A stretch of 64,000 nucleotides of DNA from Girardinichthys multiradiatus (GCF_021462225.1 NC_061797.1:2721001-2785000), one strand, 5' to 3'; positions 9,871-22,149 are shown, counted from the first letter of the stretch. Notes: a model not told the origin generated them from the sequence alone. Numbers and translations are program-made.

Positions 9871-11480
9871 CAGGTCCTTCTCAAAATATTAGCATATTGT
9901 GATAAAGTTAATTATTTTCCATAATGTAATGATGAAAATTTAACATTCATATATTTTAGATTCTTTGCACACTAACTGAAATATTTCAGGTCTTTTATTG
10001 TCTTAATACGGATGATTTTGGCATACAGCTCATGAAAACCCAAAATTCCTATCTCACAAAATTAGCATATTTCATCCAACCAATAAAAGAAAAGTGTTTT
10101 TAATACAAAAAACGTCAACCTTCAAATAATCATGTACAGTTATGCACTCAATACTTGGTTGGGAATCCTTTTGCAGAAATGACTGCTTCAATGCGGCGTG
10201 GCATGGAGGCAATCAGCCTGTGGCACTGCTGAGGTCTTATGGAGGCCCAGGATGCTTCGATAGTGGCCTTTAGCTCATCCAGAGTGTTGGGTCTTGAGTC
10301 TCTCAACGTTCTCTTCACAATATCCCACAGATTCTCTATGGGGTTCAGGTCAGGAGAGTTGGCAGGCCAATTGAGCCCAGTGATACCATGGTCAGTAAAC
10401 CATTTACCAGTGGTTTTGGCACTGTGAGCAGGTGCCAGGTCGTGCTGAAAAATGAAATCTTCATCTCCATAAAGCTTTTCAGCAGATGGAAGCATGAAGT
10501 GCTCCAAAATCTCCTGATAGCTAGCTGCATTGACCCTGCCCTTGATAAAACACAGTGGACCAACACCAGCAGCTGACACGGCACCCCAGACCATCACTGA
10601 CTGTGGGTACTTGACACTGGACTTCTGGCATTTTGGCATTTCCTTCTCCCCAGTCTTCCTCCAGACACTGGCACCTTGATTTCCGAATGACATGCAGAAT
10701 TTGCTTTCATCCGAAAAAAGTACTTTGGACCACTGAGCAACAGTCCAGTGCTGCTTCTCTGTAGCCCAGGTCAGGCGCTTCTGCCGCTGTTTCTGGTTCA
10801 AAAGTGGTTTGACCTGGGGAATGCGGCACCTGTAGCCCATTTCCTGCACACGCCTGTGCACGGTGGCTCTGGATGTTTCTATTCCAGACTCTGTCCACTG
10901 CTTCCGCAGGTCCCCCAAGGTCTGGAATCGGCCCTTCTCCACAATCTTCCTCAGGGTCCGGTCACCTCTTCTCGTTGTGCAGCGTTTTGTGCCACACTTT
11001 TTCCTTCCCACAGACTTCCCACTGAGGTGCCTTGATACAGCACTCTGGGAACAGCCTATTCGTTCAGAAATGTCTTTCTGTGTCTTACCCTCTTGCTTGA
11101 GGGTGTCAATAGTGGCCTTCTGGACAGCAGTCAGGTCGGCAGTCTTACCCATGATTGGGGTTTTGAGTGATGAACCAGGCTGGGAGTTTTAAAGGCCTCA
11201 GGAATCTTTTACAGGTGTTTAGAGTTAACTCGTTGATTCAGATGATTAGGTTCATAGCTCGTTTAGAGACCCTTTTAATGATATGCTAATTTTGTGAGAT
11301 AGGAATTTTGGGTTTTCATGAGCTGTATGCCAAAATCATCCATATTAAGACAATAAAAGACCTGAAATATTTCAGTTAGTGTGCAATTAATCTAAAATAT
11401 ATGAATGTTAAATTTTCATCATTACATTATGGAAAATAATGAACTTTATCACAATATGCTAATATTTTGAGAAGGACCTG
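9871..11480 (-). mobile_element. Tc1/mariner transposon, family B, copy 2, complete (1610 bp)
   Basis: TA at 9869-9870 and 11481-11482 flank inverted ends beginning caggtccttctcaaaatat. Internal layout, gene offset (277 bp from the left end) and total length equal those of copy 1. Differences are scattered single bases. It has the same orientation as copy 1. Confidence 0.95.
10148..11152 (-). CDS. Tc1-type transposase, intact (family B, copy 2)
   Basis: This open 334-codon frame differs from copy 1 by a small number of substitutions, for example KDISERIG for KEISEQIG, ASVWRK for ARVWRK, TGKWF for TGRWF and ITGLNW for ITVLNW. All DDE boxes are retained: LFSDESKFC, FQHDLAPAHSAK and NSPDLNPIENLWDIV. 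The role is cut-and-paste transposition at TA sites. Both copies are open, so either could in principle supply transposase to the other and to non-autonomous relatives sharing the 200-bp TIRs. Confidence 0.95.
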   Translation of the reverse strand: MGKTADLTAVQKATIDTLKQEGKTQKDISERIGCSQSAVSRHLSGKSVGRKKCGTKRCTTRRGDRTLRKIVEKGRFQTLGDLRKQWTESGIETSRATVHRRVQEMGYRCRIPQVKPLLNQKQRQKRLTWATEKQHWTVAQWSKVLFSDESKFCMSFGNQGASVWRKTGEKEMPKCQKSSVKYPQSVMVWGAVSAAGVGPLCFIKGRVNAASYQEILEHFMLPSAEKLYGDEDFIFQHDLAPAHSAKTTGKWFTDHGITGLNWPANSPDLNPIENLWDIVKRTLRDSRPNTLDELKATIEASWASIRPQQCHRLIASMPRRIEAVISAKGFPTKY

Positions 11481-14320
11481 TACAGAGGCCCCTGGAGTTT
11501 TGAAAATTGTCTGGCCCTCACCATTCAGCCCAAATTAACAAAAATTCTTGAACATCTGATTTTTCTCCTAATGAAGAGACAATTTGAGTTATTCATTTAA
11601 TCTGTCAGTAATCAAAACAGGCCTGTAATGCAATATGAAAGACCATTGAATGGTTCGAATAACTTTTACAAAGATTTATTTCCCACAATGAAAATTTTTG
11701 TGTTATAACATTAAGCATGTCATCACAACACAATACATGTACAATACACATACAGTATAGCTAGTTTAGGAGGTCTGTCACAACAGATTGGGAAATAACA
11801 GGGGCTGTCGGAACATGTTGGGAAAATAACAAAGCAGTTTATAAGATGCTAAGCAAAAACAATTCAGTTTTCGAGCAATAGTGGATTTTCTTTAAAGACA
11901 TATCAATGTTTTCCTGCCTACTGGACTGTTATATTAGTAAATAAATACATGTTTTGCCTACATTTAACACATGACTTAAGAGATATTCCATCACTACACA
12001 ATTAAGATTCACAGTGCGTGTTATATTTATTTATAGGAATATCCAATTGTTTTATATTTCAAAGAGTAATTATGTCACATTGGTATAAACACACCAGTAA
12101 AAATTATCTAAAAAGCTTTTCAAAGTGCTGTCAATCTGGTTGGAAGAATACCAAAAAACCCAAAAGGAGCTAGATGACAGATCCCAGGTCAGCCACGAGT
12201 CACTGAGGCCCACATAATCTGCCCACCCAACTATAGGTTGAACCTTACAACATTAACACATCACATTAGCCTCAGTAATATTAATAAAAAATTATATTCA
12301 TTAAACCTCTATTATCTTTAAGATTTTAAATAAATATATGAATATATTTGCTGTCGGTCACATGCAGAGCAGCATTAGGTATGAACTCTGCTGTGGCAAC
12401 AGGAACAAAAGAATTGTTAAATTTTCTAAACCATTCAAGAGTCTGAAAGTGAAAGCAGGTCACCTTACTGGAAGACAGGGTACATTATACACTGGCTTGT
12501 TATATTGGGCTTACTCCTTACAGCAACTTGAAGGGAGGGGGAGACGTGCATAGTTGCCCTTGCATAACCACTGGTTACAACACTGTGCAGTTGTGGCATT
12601 ATGCCTGGCCGACAGGCAGGACATTATGCCTGGCCCCATGCAAACCCACAATGTGACCCCTCAAATTCAGAAGTGCAGGTTATGCTGTCTAGTAAGTCCA
12701 CAAGGTGGTCCTTCAAGTCTGCTGAACTTCGCTGACCTTTGGACAACCACAAGAAACACTATTTTCTCCTTCTGAACATGCCCACTCCATGCAAATCAAA
12801 TCATTTACATACACATCACTGGTCTGCATATGGATTGCACTGTTTGTTAAAAGCATCTCAAGAGTTTTAAAAGTTATTTGGAATAAAGCATGTCAGAGGT
12901 GGAAATAAAGTTGAAAACCTGTGTCCTGAAAAACAGAAATATACACCGATGCACTCTGAGTAGAACTCTCCAGATTACATTTATGAGCTACACAATGTAT
13001 ATCTCCATGTTTTTGTGATGAGACCGCTCAAGACTTAGATTGTTCTCTGCAACATTTTGGGTCACAGTGGAGACAAATGGAAGAGACATGTAGAAAGAGA
13101 TTGGTACCAACTTTTTAGCTTTCTTGTGATATAAAGCAACAAACCAGATTCTTATTACAGCTGCTGTGGACTGTTAGCATCAATATGCTAAACTACCGTC
13201 TTGCCTAACTTGCATTGGGACAGAGTAGGGATTAATTTCTCTGGAAGTTTGATGACTGCTTGGTGCTGATTTGTTGGTGGGTGATTAACCTAACTAAAGA
13301 CTAGAACAGTTTGATAATTCAAGGACTGAGCTCTTCAGTGGGATCAAAATGTTTCCTCAGACAGGTGTCTCACATTTACATTTGACCAGGATGTATGACA
13401 TGCAACACTGCTGAAGAACTGTGTGCACATTTATGCAACCAGGTTGTTGCAGTGTTTTTCACCTCTAACAAATGTGTATATTTTTCAGTTAAATTGTAAA
13501 AGATATTCATAAGTTAAAAATTAGGAAAACGTTTGGAAATAATTCTTGTTTAATTTTTTATGTCACAGAACCTGGAATTTTCAAAGTAGTGTGAAGACTG
13601 TAATAAGGCAAATTAGAATCAGAATAAGGCATTTAGCAAGAATCCTCCAATCATTGAGCAACATTTTTGCTGCAGAATGCATTTAAAAGTTACATATAAA
13701 CACGAGTACGCATCATTTAGTTCTTCCACTCTATTACATTATGAAACATTCTGAACTAGCAATTCCCAGATTTCTTTCAAAATGAATTCCTGCATCAAAG
13801 TTTCAGCATATCATCTATGAAAGACAACAGTAAAAATACCCTTGGTTAGTAATATAACCTAGTAGTCACCTACTCATTCCTGCACAATACAGCTGTTTGA
13901 GAACCTGTGTAACCTCAGCAGAACACTGAACCGCGGAAGACTTGGGACTGTTTTGGTTAAGTACCTGAACCTTACATGGTTTCTGTTAATTAAAAAATAT
14001 CTTAATAAAAAGGATCATTTAGAAAAAGTATCCCTTTTTCTTTTCAAAAGTGGAGTTGAGCATTGATCTTTGGTATTTTATCCAGCTCCCAAGAGAGAAT
14101 GAAATGCACAGCATTTAAAGCCCAGTGTTGCAGCTATGCACAGATGGAGAGCCCGTGGTTTTAGGACAATGTATAGTCCATAAAAGTCAAACTAGCATAA
14201 GGCACATTCTTGCCACTGCTAGGTAGCGTTGAGTCCTCCAAGAACCAATCCTAATTTTAGCCCATTCAGTTTATGTGAGAAGTAACATCAGTAAACACTA
14301 TCACAGATGACGAGTACATT

Positions 14321-14321
<1 letters not shown>
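11481..14321. other. Long gene-free stretch, probably bax 3' UTR and downstream DNA
   Basis: Only short chance ORFs occur. It lies directly downstream of the bax stop codon (14471) on the minus strand. A possible minus-strand poly(A) signal (AATAAA, seen as tttatt at 11675-11680) would give a 3' UTR of about 2.8 kb. That end is inferred. No repeat family was recognised here. Confidence 0.4.

Positions 14322-14371
<50 letters not shown>
14322..14371. repeat. (TCTA)n microsatellite
   Basis: About twelve uninterrupted TCTA units lie 100 bp downstream of the bax stop codon, so probably inside its 3' UTR. Confidence 0.95.
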
Positions 14372-14372
<1 letters not shown>

Positions 14373-14470
14373 CTTTTTTGAAGGTGAGGACTGATTGTTG
14401 TTAAAGTTCAAGAAACTGTCCTTATTAGCATCCTGCATGTCTCCAGGATGAGATGTGAGAGCTGAGGGTC

Positions 14471-14569
14471 TCAGCGTTTCATTCTGTAGTAAACAAATGT
14501 TACTACAACAACAACTGATGCAACAATGGCTGCAGTCCTCCATCGTGAAAAGCTTTGGATCACTCCAAC
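14471..14569 (-). CDS. bax: bax-like terminal exon with membrane anchor, 99 bp including stop
   Basis: The acceptor is atatttctag. It reads [20 protein letters not shown] and then [12 protein letters not shown] before TGA at 14473-14471. About 16 hydrophobic residues flanked by Arg and by a short basic tail fit a tail anchor for the mitochondrial outer membrane. Confidence 0.92.
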   Translation of the reverse strand, partial: VGVIQSFSRWRTAAIVASVVVVVTFVYYRMKR

Positions 14570-14650
14570 CTAGAAATATCACACATTAACAGGTTAGGAG
14601 CTTTGGACCACGAAGCCTTAAAGCAACGCTGATGATTTCAGATCACTCAC

Positions 14651-14755
14651 CCAGCCTCCTTGCTGCACTAGCCAGGAGTAAAGTGTTTCCCTTATAACTT
14701 GAAGAACCCAGCTGATGACCATTCTAATGTTCTCTAGATGGTTGGAGGTCAGGGC
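14651..14755 (-). CDS. bax: bax-like exon, 105 bp, BH2-like QGGW end
   Basis: The acceptor is ttattttaaag and the donor gtgagt. It has 35 codons, from [18 protein letters not shown] to SWLVQQGGW. The closing QGGW motif corresponds to the BH2 region of BAX (EQGGW in mammals). Confidence 0.92.
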
Positions 14756-15296
14756 CTTTAAAATAAATAACTTTGGTTATGCACCTCTAAGGGCCAGTAT
14801 AGGCTTTATGTGTTCCATTGCATTTAGTGTTTTTGTTTTGAATGAGACTTTGCTTTAAATTCTGTTATTAATTTTCCTATTCTGAGGCAATCTTCCTCCA
14901 CATATAGCCAGAGATGGCTATATTACAAACCTTGGGAGTGGTTGACAAAATAGTAAATAAATAATAGTAAAAGAGTATAATAATTAACATTCATTGTACA
15001 ATTTGGGAATCAATGTGCTGTCTTTAAATATAACAAATTAATTATTTAAATATCAAAAATTAACTGTTTATTCTAAACAGTTTCTTTGTTGCTAACTGCT
15101 GCCTCCTTCTAGTGATGAACACATGAAGTGGGGAGCCGAAACTAGAAATATGACAAGACCTGTATCTTGCATTTATTTGGTATGGGCCATTTATTTTACA
15201 TTTCCCTGGATCCTGGCTTTTTACTCATTTAAACGTCTCAGTCAGACTGTGTTCACCGTTAATGTGACATAGAAATGAATAAACTAGATGAATTAC

Positions 15297-15429
15297 CCTG
15301 TATATGAGTCTATAGGCTAGATGGAAGAGAGCCACCACTCGGCCCCAGTTGATGCCATCAATAAAGATGCTCCTGGCCACCATCATGAAGACTTCCTTCG
15401 CGCAGTTTCCCTGAACCTGGTTGATTAGT
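15297..15429 (-). CDS. bax: bax-like exon with BH1 domain, 133 bp
   Basis: The acceptor is ttctatcag and the donor follows ATATACAGG at gtaatt. It reads [20 protein letters not shown] and then [28 protein letters not shown] is the diagnostic BH1 core containing the conserved Asn-Trp-Gly-Arg. It joins in phase 0 to the next exon. Confidence 0.93.
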
Positions 15430-15724
15430 CTGATAGAAGGTAAAAAAACAAAATTCAAATAAAAAACATGATTGTTTATTACAAATGTTATTGTTTAACA
15501 CAGTACAGCACAATCTGCACACTGAAACACCAGCAACATATTATCACTCCCAATGCCGTGCAAGATTCCAGGAAGAAATATGAACCAAGCACAGTTACTT
15601 CCAGTAACAACCCCCTTCAATTTGAAATCAACATTGCTTCATTTTATTTAACTTAAATTTGTTTTATTGCACTTTAAGGTTGTTAAAAATTATGCAAAAA
15701 TTAATGACAGTTTGCCATTTAATT

Positions 15725-15845
15725 TAATTTAACTTTCTTTAATTTGTTCAATTCAATTCAGTTTCTTATATAGCTTCAATTGATAGCAAATATTGTCTGA
15801 AGACACTTTACAAAAAACAAACGTCAGTTTAATACAATCATATAG
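15725..15845 (+). repeat. Old copy of a SINE-like teleost repeat (tatatagc...caattc type)
   Basis: The core (caattcagtttcttatatagcttcaatt, with later tctgaagacactttacaaa) is a diverged version of the sequence seen cleanly at 22987-23067 and 34015-34115. It lies in the intergenic or early-intron side of the bax gene. Assignment to a SINE is tentative, as no tRNA-like head is visible. Confidence 0.5.
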
Positions 15846-16194
15846 ACAAGTTAAATGTCAATCCCATTAGTTCCATTAGTTGTAATCTTAAAGGTCGTGT
15901 TTTCATTCTATGTAGGTGGAAACTCATAATTAACAGAAATAAGGGCTTTAAAACATCAGTCTGTGTGGAATTTAGCTATAGACTGTGTTTCACGTAGTGA
16001 CGAAGTTACTGAAATAAATAAACTTTTCAGCAATATTCTTTTTTATTAAATGGGTAGTTACACTGAACTGTTAAAAGATCCAAATATTCTGTTGGTCATG
16101 TCACTGTCGCTTTGCTTATTTAAGTTTGCAGAAGCACTCAAACTGGAAAAATGTAATGTTACATCATTATGTATATAAAATATGTTCCATATAT

Positions 16195-16750
16195 TCCTAA
16201 CAGAACACTTAGTTCTCACACTGCAGGTTTACTGGTGGTTCCTGGAGTCTTTAGAAGTAGAATGAGAGGCAGATTCTTTAGTTATCAGGCTCCTCTCCTG
16301 TGGAACCAGCTGCCAGTTTTAGACTGCTGGAGGATATAATGACGTCTTTCAGTCTCTCTATATACCCATACTACTCTCCAATTATGCGTTATTTGCTGTT
16401 ATTTCAGCTTTTAACTCTAGGCTCTCTCTCTGTTTTTTCTCTTTCTAAAAAGCCAGCTACTAGCTACTGTCTGAGCTTCTAAAGTGACTAACTATATGTG
16501 CTCTCTTTAATACTTTAGACTTGAAAACTGCACAATTGCTGCAAAGTCAATGCAAGTGACTGTCCACTGTCTCTGCATGCTCATCCAGAAGGAGTGAATG
16601 CTGACTCGATGCAATCTGCTGGGTTTCCTTAGATAGAAAAACTTTTTAACCAATTTGAATAATAAACTGAATCTGTATGGTCTGACTGAACTGACTTTGT
16701 AAACTGGCTTGTGATGACATGCGCTGTATTAATAAAACTAAACTGAACTG
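16195..16750 (+). repeat. L2-like LINE 3' end
   Basis: Translated fragments include SHTAGLLVV-like and YQAPLLWNQLPV, the closing residues of L2-type ORF2 proteins. The sequence then runs into an AT-rich tail with taataaaactaaactgaactgaa. It is 5'-truncated and degenerate, and lies in bax intron DNA. Confidence 0.6.
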
Positions 16751-17039
16751 AAAAAATTGTCATCTACCTTGCTCCTCTACACACAGCTCCATTTCATGAC
16801 TGACAGTGGAAATGTACTTGTCTGCAGAATGCAAACATCTTTAAAGCTAATTCAGGCCTCATCCACACTGAGACAAGCTTATATGTAACTGCAAAGGTAT
16901 TGTGTCATCAAGACATTGTGTCTACACAAATCCAGCATTTGGGAGACCAAAACACAATCAATGGGGTCCCAGTGAATAAAACAATGGGACCCAGTGGAAA
17001 TTTTTCAAAACGGTGTTTCTGTGTGTGCACGGGAAACTT

Positions 17040-17165
17040 CTTGTGAAAATTATTCAACTCAATTCAAAATATTTCATTAATCCCAAAGAGAAATGAAATG
17101 TTGCTGTAGCTCATATTATGCAGGTTTCTTCAAAGAGCCGTTGTAGATGCTGATGGCTGCATGAC
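17040..17165 (-). repeat. LINE 3' terminal fragment
   Basis: On the minus strand the end of a LINE ORF (AISIYNGSL) is followed by the tail attaatgaaatattttgaat. A similar tail (caaaatactttattcatcac) occurs at about 34245. The clade is uncertain. Confidence 0.5.
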
Positions 17166-17169
17166 ATTG

Positions 17170-18585
17170 TCTCTACACTTTTCTCTGTAACCTGCATGCA
17201 CGTCTATCACCATGTTGCTTTGTTTACCTCATGAGTTGTCTGCACATGCCTGGTATTTTTGTCTGCTGTTTTTGCTGTGTTTCTCTGTCAGTTTCACAGC
17301 TCCATCAATGGGTCCAGCATACATACTACAGCATTTTCGGTGGTCCTGCAGGCACCCATGTGGATGCAGATTTTTTCAAAATAATTTTTGACACAATACC
17401 ATTTTTTTCTCCATGTGGACAGGGCCTAAGATTCATGATTCCTCACTGACCCAATGTCCTTGCTTGCTTTTCTGTATCGGCCACCAGAATGTTTTTTCAG
17501 AACCTTGTTTGTGAATGAAATTTGTTTTTGTTTGTAGGCCACATGTTTTTACTGTGCATTTGTGGGTTTTCTACTGTTTCTGCTAAGACAAAATATGCAT
17601 GTTAGCTTGGTTGTTCACCCTGCATTGGCCCTATATGTGTGTATATAGTTGGTTGTTTTGTGTGCGTCTTTTTTTTGTCATGTGATGACTAGTGATTTAT
17701 CTAAAACTGCACACCTGCAACCATTACATGACGAAAAGAAAAAGGACATATCATCTTTCCTAATTACACGCAGGCAGAGCGCTGTATTTAAAAACATCCT
17801 AAATCAGTTGATCACACCTAAAATCAGCTGTTCAGATGCACAAACATTTCCCACCAAAACACACAAATCAATACCACCATGAAACGACGTGTTTGGTTCA
17901 GACATTTATTGATGGTCTTTAAGCAACCCAGCATCTGCAGGAGGAGGGAGCAGGCAGAGAGCAGCTGCTTATAATCAGACTGTTTGCATCGGACCAAATG
18001 GGAGGACGAGCCCGCTGAATCTGTGAAGCACAAATATGCAATATCCAACCTAAAACTAAATTCAAAGGTCAAAAGTCCACAGTTTTGCTCTTTTAAGTCC
18101 TTGTCCTCGTTATTGCCATTGATAAGACAAAAACTTCTTCATAAAGCCCAAAATTGTTACTTCAGGCAAACGTTAGAGTTTTACCAGTGGAGACAGCATC
18201 GTCTCTCCTCTCTGCTTCTCCTGAAACACCCACCCTCACATCAGAACCTCTGAACCTTATTTTATAAGTTTTGGCTGGGCTGTGGTCCAGATAATTATTC
18301 CAGTGGATTATTTTAGACATAAAAACAATTATATGTTTTCATTTTCTATTTATTTGTTATCATTTCACGCAGATTACTTTAATGTGACAATGTAACAGTA
18401 ACGTTAATAGCAGCACAGCGCACTACACTCATGGCTGGAGGGGGGACTTTAGCCAACACAGCTTCGGCCGTCGGCGGGTCAGTGGAAACACAACAGTTAC
18501 CGTACCGAGGGGAGCGGAGCTGCGCCGGCTAAAACGAGACAGTGGAAAAGGAGCATAAAATGGATGAAGACAGGACAGACTAAAT
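17170..18585. other. Intron stretch without recognised genes
   Basis: Only chance ORFs are present. The segment at 18420-18560 is GC-rich (gaggggggacttt, ggagcggagctgcgccgg) and could be the end of an unclassified repeat, but nothing specific supports that. Confidence 0.35.
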
Positions 18586-18589
18586 TGTG

Positions 18590-19235
18590 GCAGTGTAGAA
18601 GATGACCAGCAGCTCCTGTGGAAGGTTGTACTCCTTGAGTTGCCTCAGGAAGTACACTCTCTGCTGGTTCTTTCGAACATTGTCTGTGTGAGGACCATCT
18701 GAGGTTTCGAGAAATGGTGGTTGCTAGGAACAGGAAGTGGTCCACAGTAGATAATGTTGTTGAGGATGGTGAGGGGGGTATGTGGGCGTGGTGTTCTCCG
18801 AAAGTTCCCCATCATCTCCACAGTCTTGAGTGGGTTAAGTTCCAGGTGTTTCTGACCACACCAGTGTACCAGCTGATCCACCTCCTGTCTTTATGCAGAC
18901 TCACCATTGTCCTGGATCAGACCAATAGCAGTTGTGTCATCTGCAAACTTCAGGAGTTTCACAGATTGGTCCGCTGAGGTGCAGTCATTTATGTTGAGGG
19001 AGAAGAGGAATGGGGAGAGAAAACACCCCTGGGGGGCGCCAGAGCTTATTGATCTTGTGAGGGTGAAGAGGCTACCCAGTTTCACCTGCTGCTGCCAGTC
19101 TTTCAGGAAGCTGGTGATCCACTGACATGTAGAGGCTGGGACTTCGAGCCGGGTGAGCTTCTGGTGAAGGTTGTCTGAGTTGATAGTGCGGAAGGCCGAC
19201 CCAAAGTCCAAAGGGACTAGACCGCTGATAAGCGA
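18590..19235 (-). pseudogene. CR1/Rex1-like LINE reverse transcriptase fragment
   Basis: On the minus strand the RT appears as MDFGSAFRTINSDNLHQKL, SGAPQGCFLSPFLFSLN, then the active site KFADDTTAIGLIQD. A frame change near 18890 leads to HLELNPLKTVEMMGNFRR, and another to QQRVYFLRQLKEYNLP. Both ends are truncated. Spacing matches RT palm and thumb motifs 3 to 7. In life such enzymes carry out target-primed reverse transcription; this copy is dead. Confidence 0.8.
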
Positions 19236-19379
19236 TCTAAAGTCCTCTTTTCAGATAAAAATAAAAGTCTGACTCTGGGGGAAGAGTGGAGAGGCACATA
19301 ATCAAAGCTCCTTGAGGTCCAGTGTGAAGTTTCAACAGTCTACTGGTGTTGGTCCATTTTTTTCTTTTGCATCATTTCC

Positions 19380-20213
19380 ATAATCAACGCAGCTGTACTC
19401 GTACTCGTCGTCTTCCGCTTATCCGGGACCGGGTCGCGGGGGCAGCAGACTCAACAGAGAAGCCCAGACGTCCCTCTCTCCAGACACCTCCTCCAGTTCC
19501 TCCAGGGGGAGCCCAAGGCGTTCCCAGGCCAGCCGAAAGACATAGTCCCTCCAGCGTGTCCTGGGCCGTCCCCTGGGCCTCCTCCCGGTGGGACGTGCCT
19601 GGAACACCTCCCGAGGAAGGCGTCCAGGAGGCATCCGGTATAGATGCCCGAGCCACCTCAACTGGCTCCTCTCGATGTGGAGGAGCAGCGGCTCTACTCC
19701 GAGCCCCTCCCGGATGGCCGAGCTCCTCACCCTATCTCTAAGGGAGTGCCCGGCCACCCTACGGAGGAAGCTCATTTCAGCCGCTTGTATCCGGGATCTC
19801 GTTCTTTCGGTCATGACCCAAAGTTCATGGCCATAGGTGAGGGTAGGAACGTAGACCGACCAGTAAATTGAGAGCTTTGCTTTTCGGCTCAGCTCTCTCT
19901 TCACCACAACGGACCGGCACAGCGCCCCCATTACTGTGGCAGCCGCACCGATCCGTCTGTCGATCTCCCGCTCCATTCTTCCCTCACTTGTGAACAAGAC
20001 CCCGAGATACTTAAACTCCTCCACTTGAGGCAGGAACTCCCCTCCAACCTGAAGAGGATAAGCCACCCTTTTCCGGTCGAGTACCATGGCCTCGGACTTG
20101 GAGGAGCTGATCCTCATCCCAGCCGCTTCACACTCGGCTGCGAACCGCCCCAGCGCATGCTGTAGGTCTTGGCTAGATGGGGCCAGCAGGACCACATCAT
20201 CTGCAGTCTACAA
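19380..20213 (-). pseudogene. RTE-clade (Rex3-like) LINE, 5'-truncated RT C-terminus
   Basis: A 258-codon open frame (20195-19419) begins just after the RT box ADDVVLLA, whose first residues sit at 20196-20213. It contains CEAAGMRISSSKSEAMVL, EEFKYLGVLF, TLTYGHELWVMTERTRSRIQ and the Arg-rich end RPRGRPRTRWRDYVFRLAW, the usual C-terminal plan of RTE LINEs. 5' truncation at 20213 is typical of LINE insertion. The remaining frame is unusually open for a relic, which suggests a young insertion. Confidence 0.8.
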
Positions 20214-20221
20214 GGAAATGT

Positions 20222-20620
20222 TTTGAGGCTTCCCTCCACTGATGAGCTGTATGGAGATGCTGGTCTCATTTTTCCAGCAGGCCTTGGTACTCTCCCACAC
20301 TGCCAAAAGTACCAATATCTGCTTTAATCATCGCGGTCTCACTGGGCTGGGTTGGCCAGCAAACTGCCCTGACATTAACCCTGGCTTCCATAACACCTCA
20401 GTAGAGCCACAAGCTGATTGTTTCCATACAATGATGCACTGATGCAGTAATTCATGCATAAGAAGCTCTGACAAAGTATTGAGAACATTAACTGTACAGT
20501 ACAAGGATATAATTTTCAGTAAGGGTTCATTTCTGTATTTTAAAATATTTTAGATGCAGGTTATCTCACTTCTGTCAGTCTGCCCCAGGGCAGCTGATGC
20601 TACACCGTAGCTTACTACTG
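20222..20620 (+). pseudogene. Degenerate Tc1-type transposase 3' fragment
   Basis: Fragments SHTAKSTNICFNHRGLTGLG and WPANCPDINP correspond to the Tc1 motif region around HTAKxTKxWFxDHG and WPANSPDLNP. They are followed by a remnant of the C-terminal VIHAKGAPTKY-like end near 20440. It belongs to a family different from A and B. Only the last third survives. Confidence 0.6.
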
Positions 20621-20639
20621 TCAGTGTATAAATGGGTGG

Positions 20640-21205
20640 TTGACTAATTGTAGTGTAAAGCGCTTTGGGGTCTCTGGGACATCGACATCTGCTGAGAAGG
20701 TTATTGGCTGCTGTCTACTGTCGCTCCAGGAACTGTACACCTCCAGGACCCTGAAGCGGGCAGGGAAGATTCTGGCTGATCCCTCCCACCCCGGTCACAG
20801 ACTCTTTGAGACTCTCCCCTCTGGCAGGAGGCTGCGGTCCATCCGGACCAAAACCTCACGCCACAAGAACAGTTTTTTCCCATCTGCCACCAGCCTGGTT
20901 AACAAAGCCCAGAAACCACCCTGACACCTGTAACCTGTAACTCTATGCGTTACATTAACGCTCAGCTTGGACTCCTGCTTTACTTGCACACTGATAATCT
21001 GCACTGTTGTATTGCTCTTGCATCTTATACTGCTCTATATTTACTCTCACTCACTTAAAACTGTGCACATATATTTATATTATATTGTAGATATGTTTAT
21101 ACTGTTTAATTTGTATTGTATTGCACCGACTACGCCAAAACAAATTCCTTGTATGTCCAAAAACGTACTTGACAATAAAGCTTTTCTGATTCTGATTCTG
21201 ATAAA
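20640..21205 (+). repeat. Rex1/CR1-like LINE 3' end with TGATTC tail
   Basis: The coding end reads LKRAGKILADPSHPGHRLFE, TLPSGRRLRSIRTKTSRHKN and SFFPSATSLVNK, then a stop near 20922. About 260 bp of 3' UTR follow and finish in tctgattctgattctgat, a short tandem tail typical of CR1/Rex-type elements. It is 5'-truncated. Confidence 0.75.
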
Positions 21206-21489
21206 GCACTATACACGTACAGGCCAATTACATTGCTTGCTATAAAATAATATCACTGTCTAATCAATTTATACAAGATATGAGTTTCATTTTTGATCTG
21301 AATTATATAACTATATTAACTTTTGAATTAGCTGACATTCTTATTCATTGAGCTGCACCTGTAACTATGGCAAACAACAAAAATATTCCTAAAATTATTA
21401 ATATAATACTTACAAGTCAAACCTTTAACTAGAGTACATTTATTAATTTGGTGATGAATGTAAATATGCTTGTTGGTAGGCGGATTAAA

Positions 21490-22062
21490 AATATTAGACA
21501 ACATGGGATAAATTTCCACAGTTATGCTGATGATAGTCAGCTATATTTAGCCATAAATCCTATTGTTTAGGTAGACTATAGCTATATCTTGAAGACATTA
21601 AAAACCTGGATGACTTTCAATGTTCTGCTTTTAAACTCAGACAAGACAGAAGATGTCGTTTTTGGACCGGAGTCTTTGAAAAATAAACTGCTTAGTCAAT
21701 CAATTAATATGGACTGAATTAAATTGGATCCCAGTAAGGAAATAAAGAACATTGGTGTTATCTTTCACCATGACATATTAGTTAAATCCCAAATTGAACA
21801 GGTTCCTAGGATCCCCTTTGAAATATTGCCAAAATTAGAAGTATCCTGTCCATGGGTGAGGCTGAAAAACTAGTCCATGCATTTGTTACTTCAAATTAGA
21901 ACTATTTTATTTCCTTAGTAACAGGAACCATAAAAAAGATTGATTAAAAGTCTTCGACTTACCAAAAATGCTGCAACAAGGGTTCTGTGGAAACTTAAAA
22001 AGAGAGATAATATTTCTCTTATTTTAGCTTCCCTTCATGCACTCCTTGTGAAATCCAGAATA
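21490..22062 (+). pseudogene. L2-like LINE reverse transcriptase relic
   Basis: Broken frames show INFHSYADDSQLYLAI (the YADD active site), LLNSDKTEDVVFGP, a thumb region and NAATRVLWKLKKRDNISLIL, then LASLHALLVKSRIEY. This order matches the RT-to-C-terminus of L2 LINEs. It is interrupted by stops and ends at a (TA)n tract. Confidence 0.7.
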
Positions 22063-22133
<71 letters not shown>

Positions 22134-22149
22134 CATACATACACACACA
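22062..22149. repeat. (TA)n / (CATA)n / (CA)n microsatellite
   Basis: About 65 bp of TA repeats run into CATA and CA units. The block separates the L2 relic from Tc1-A copy 2 and overlaps the latter's 5' terminus. Confidence 0.95.

Noticed and set aside
12338..12775. Two adjacent plus-strand ORFs of 71 and 73 codons
   Set aside because: No homology, no start context, and they lie in the likely bax 3' UTR on the other strand.
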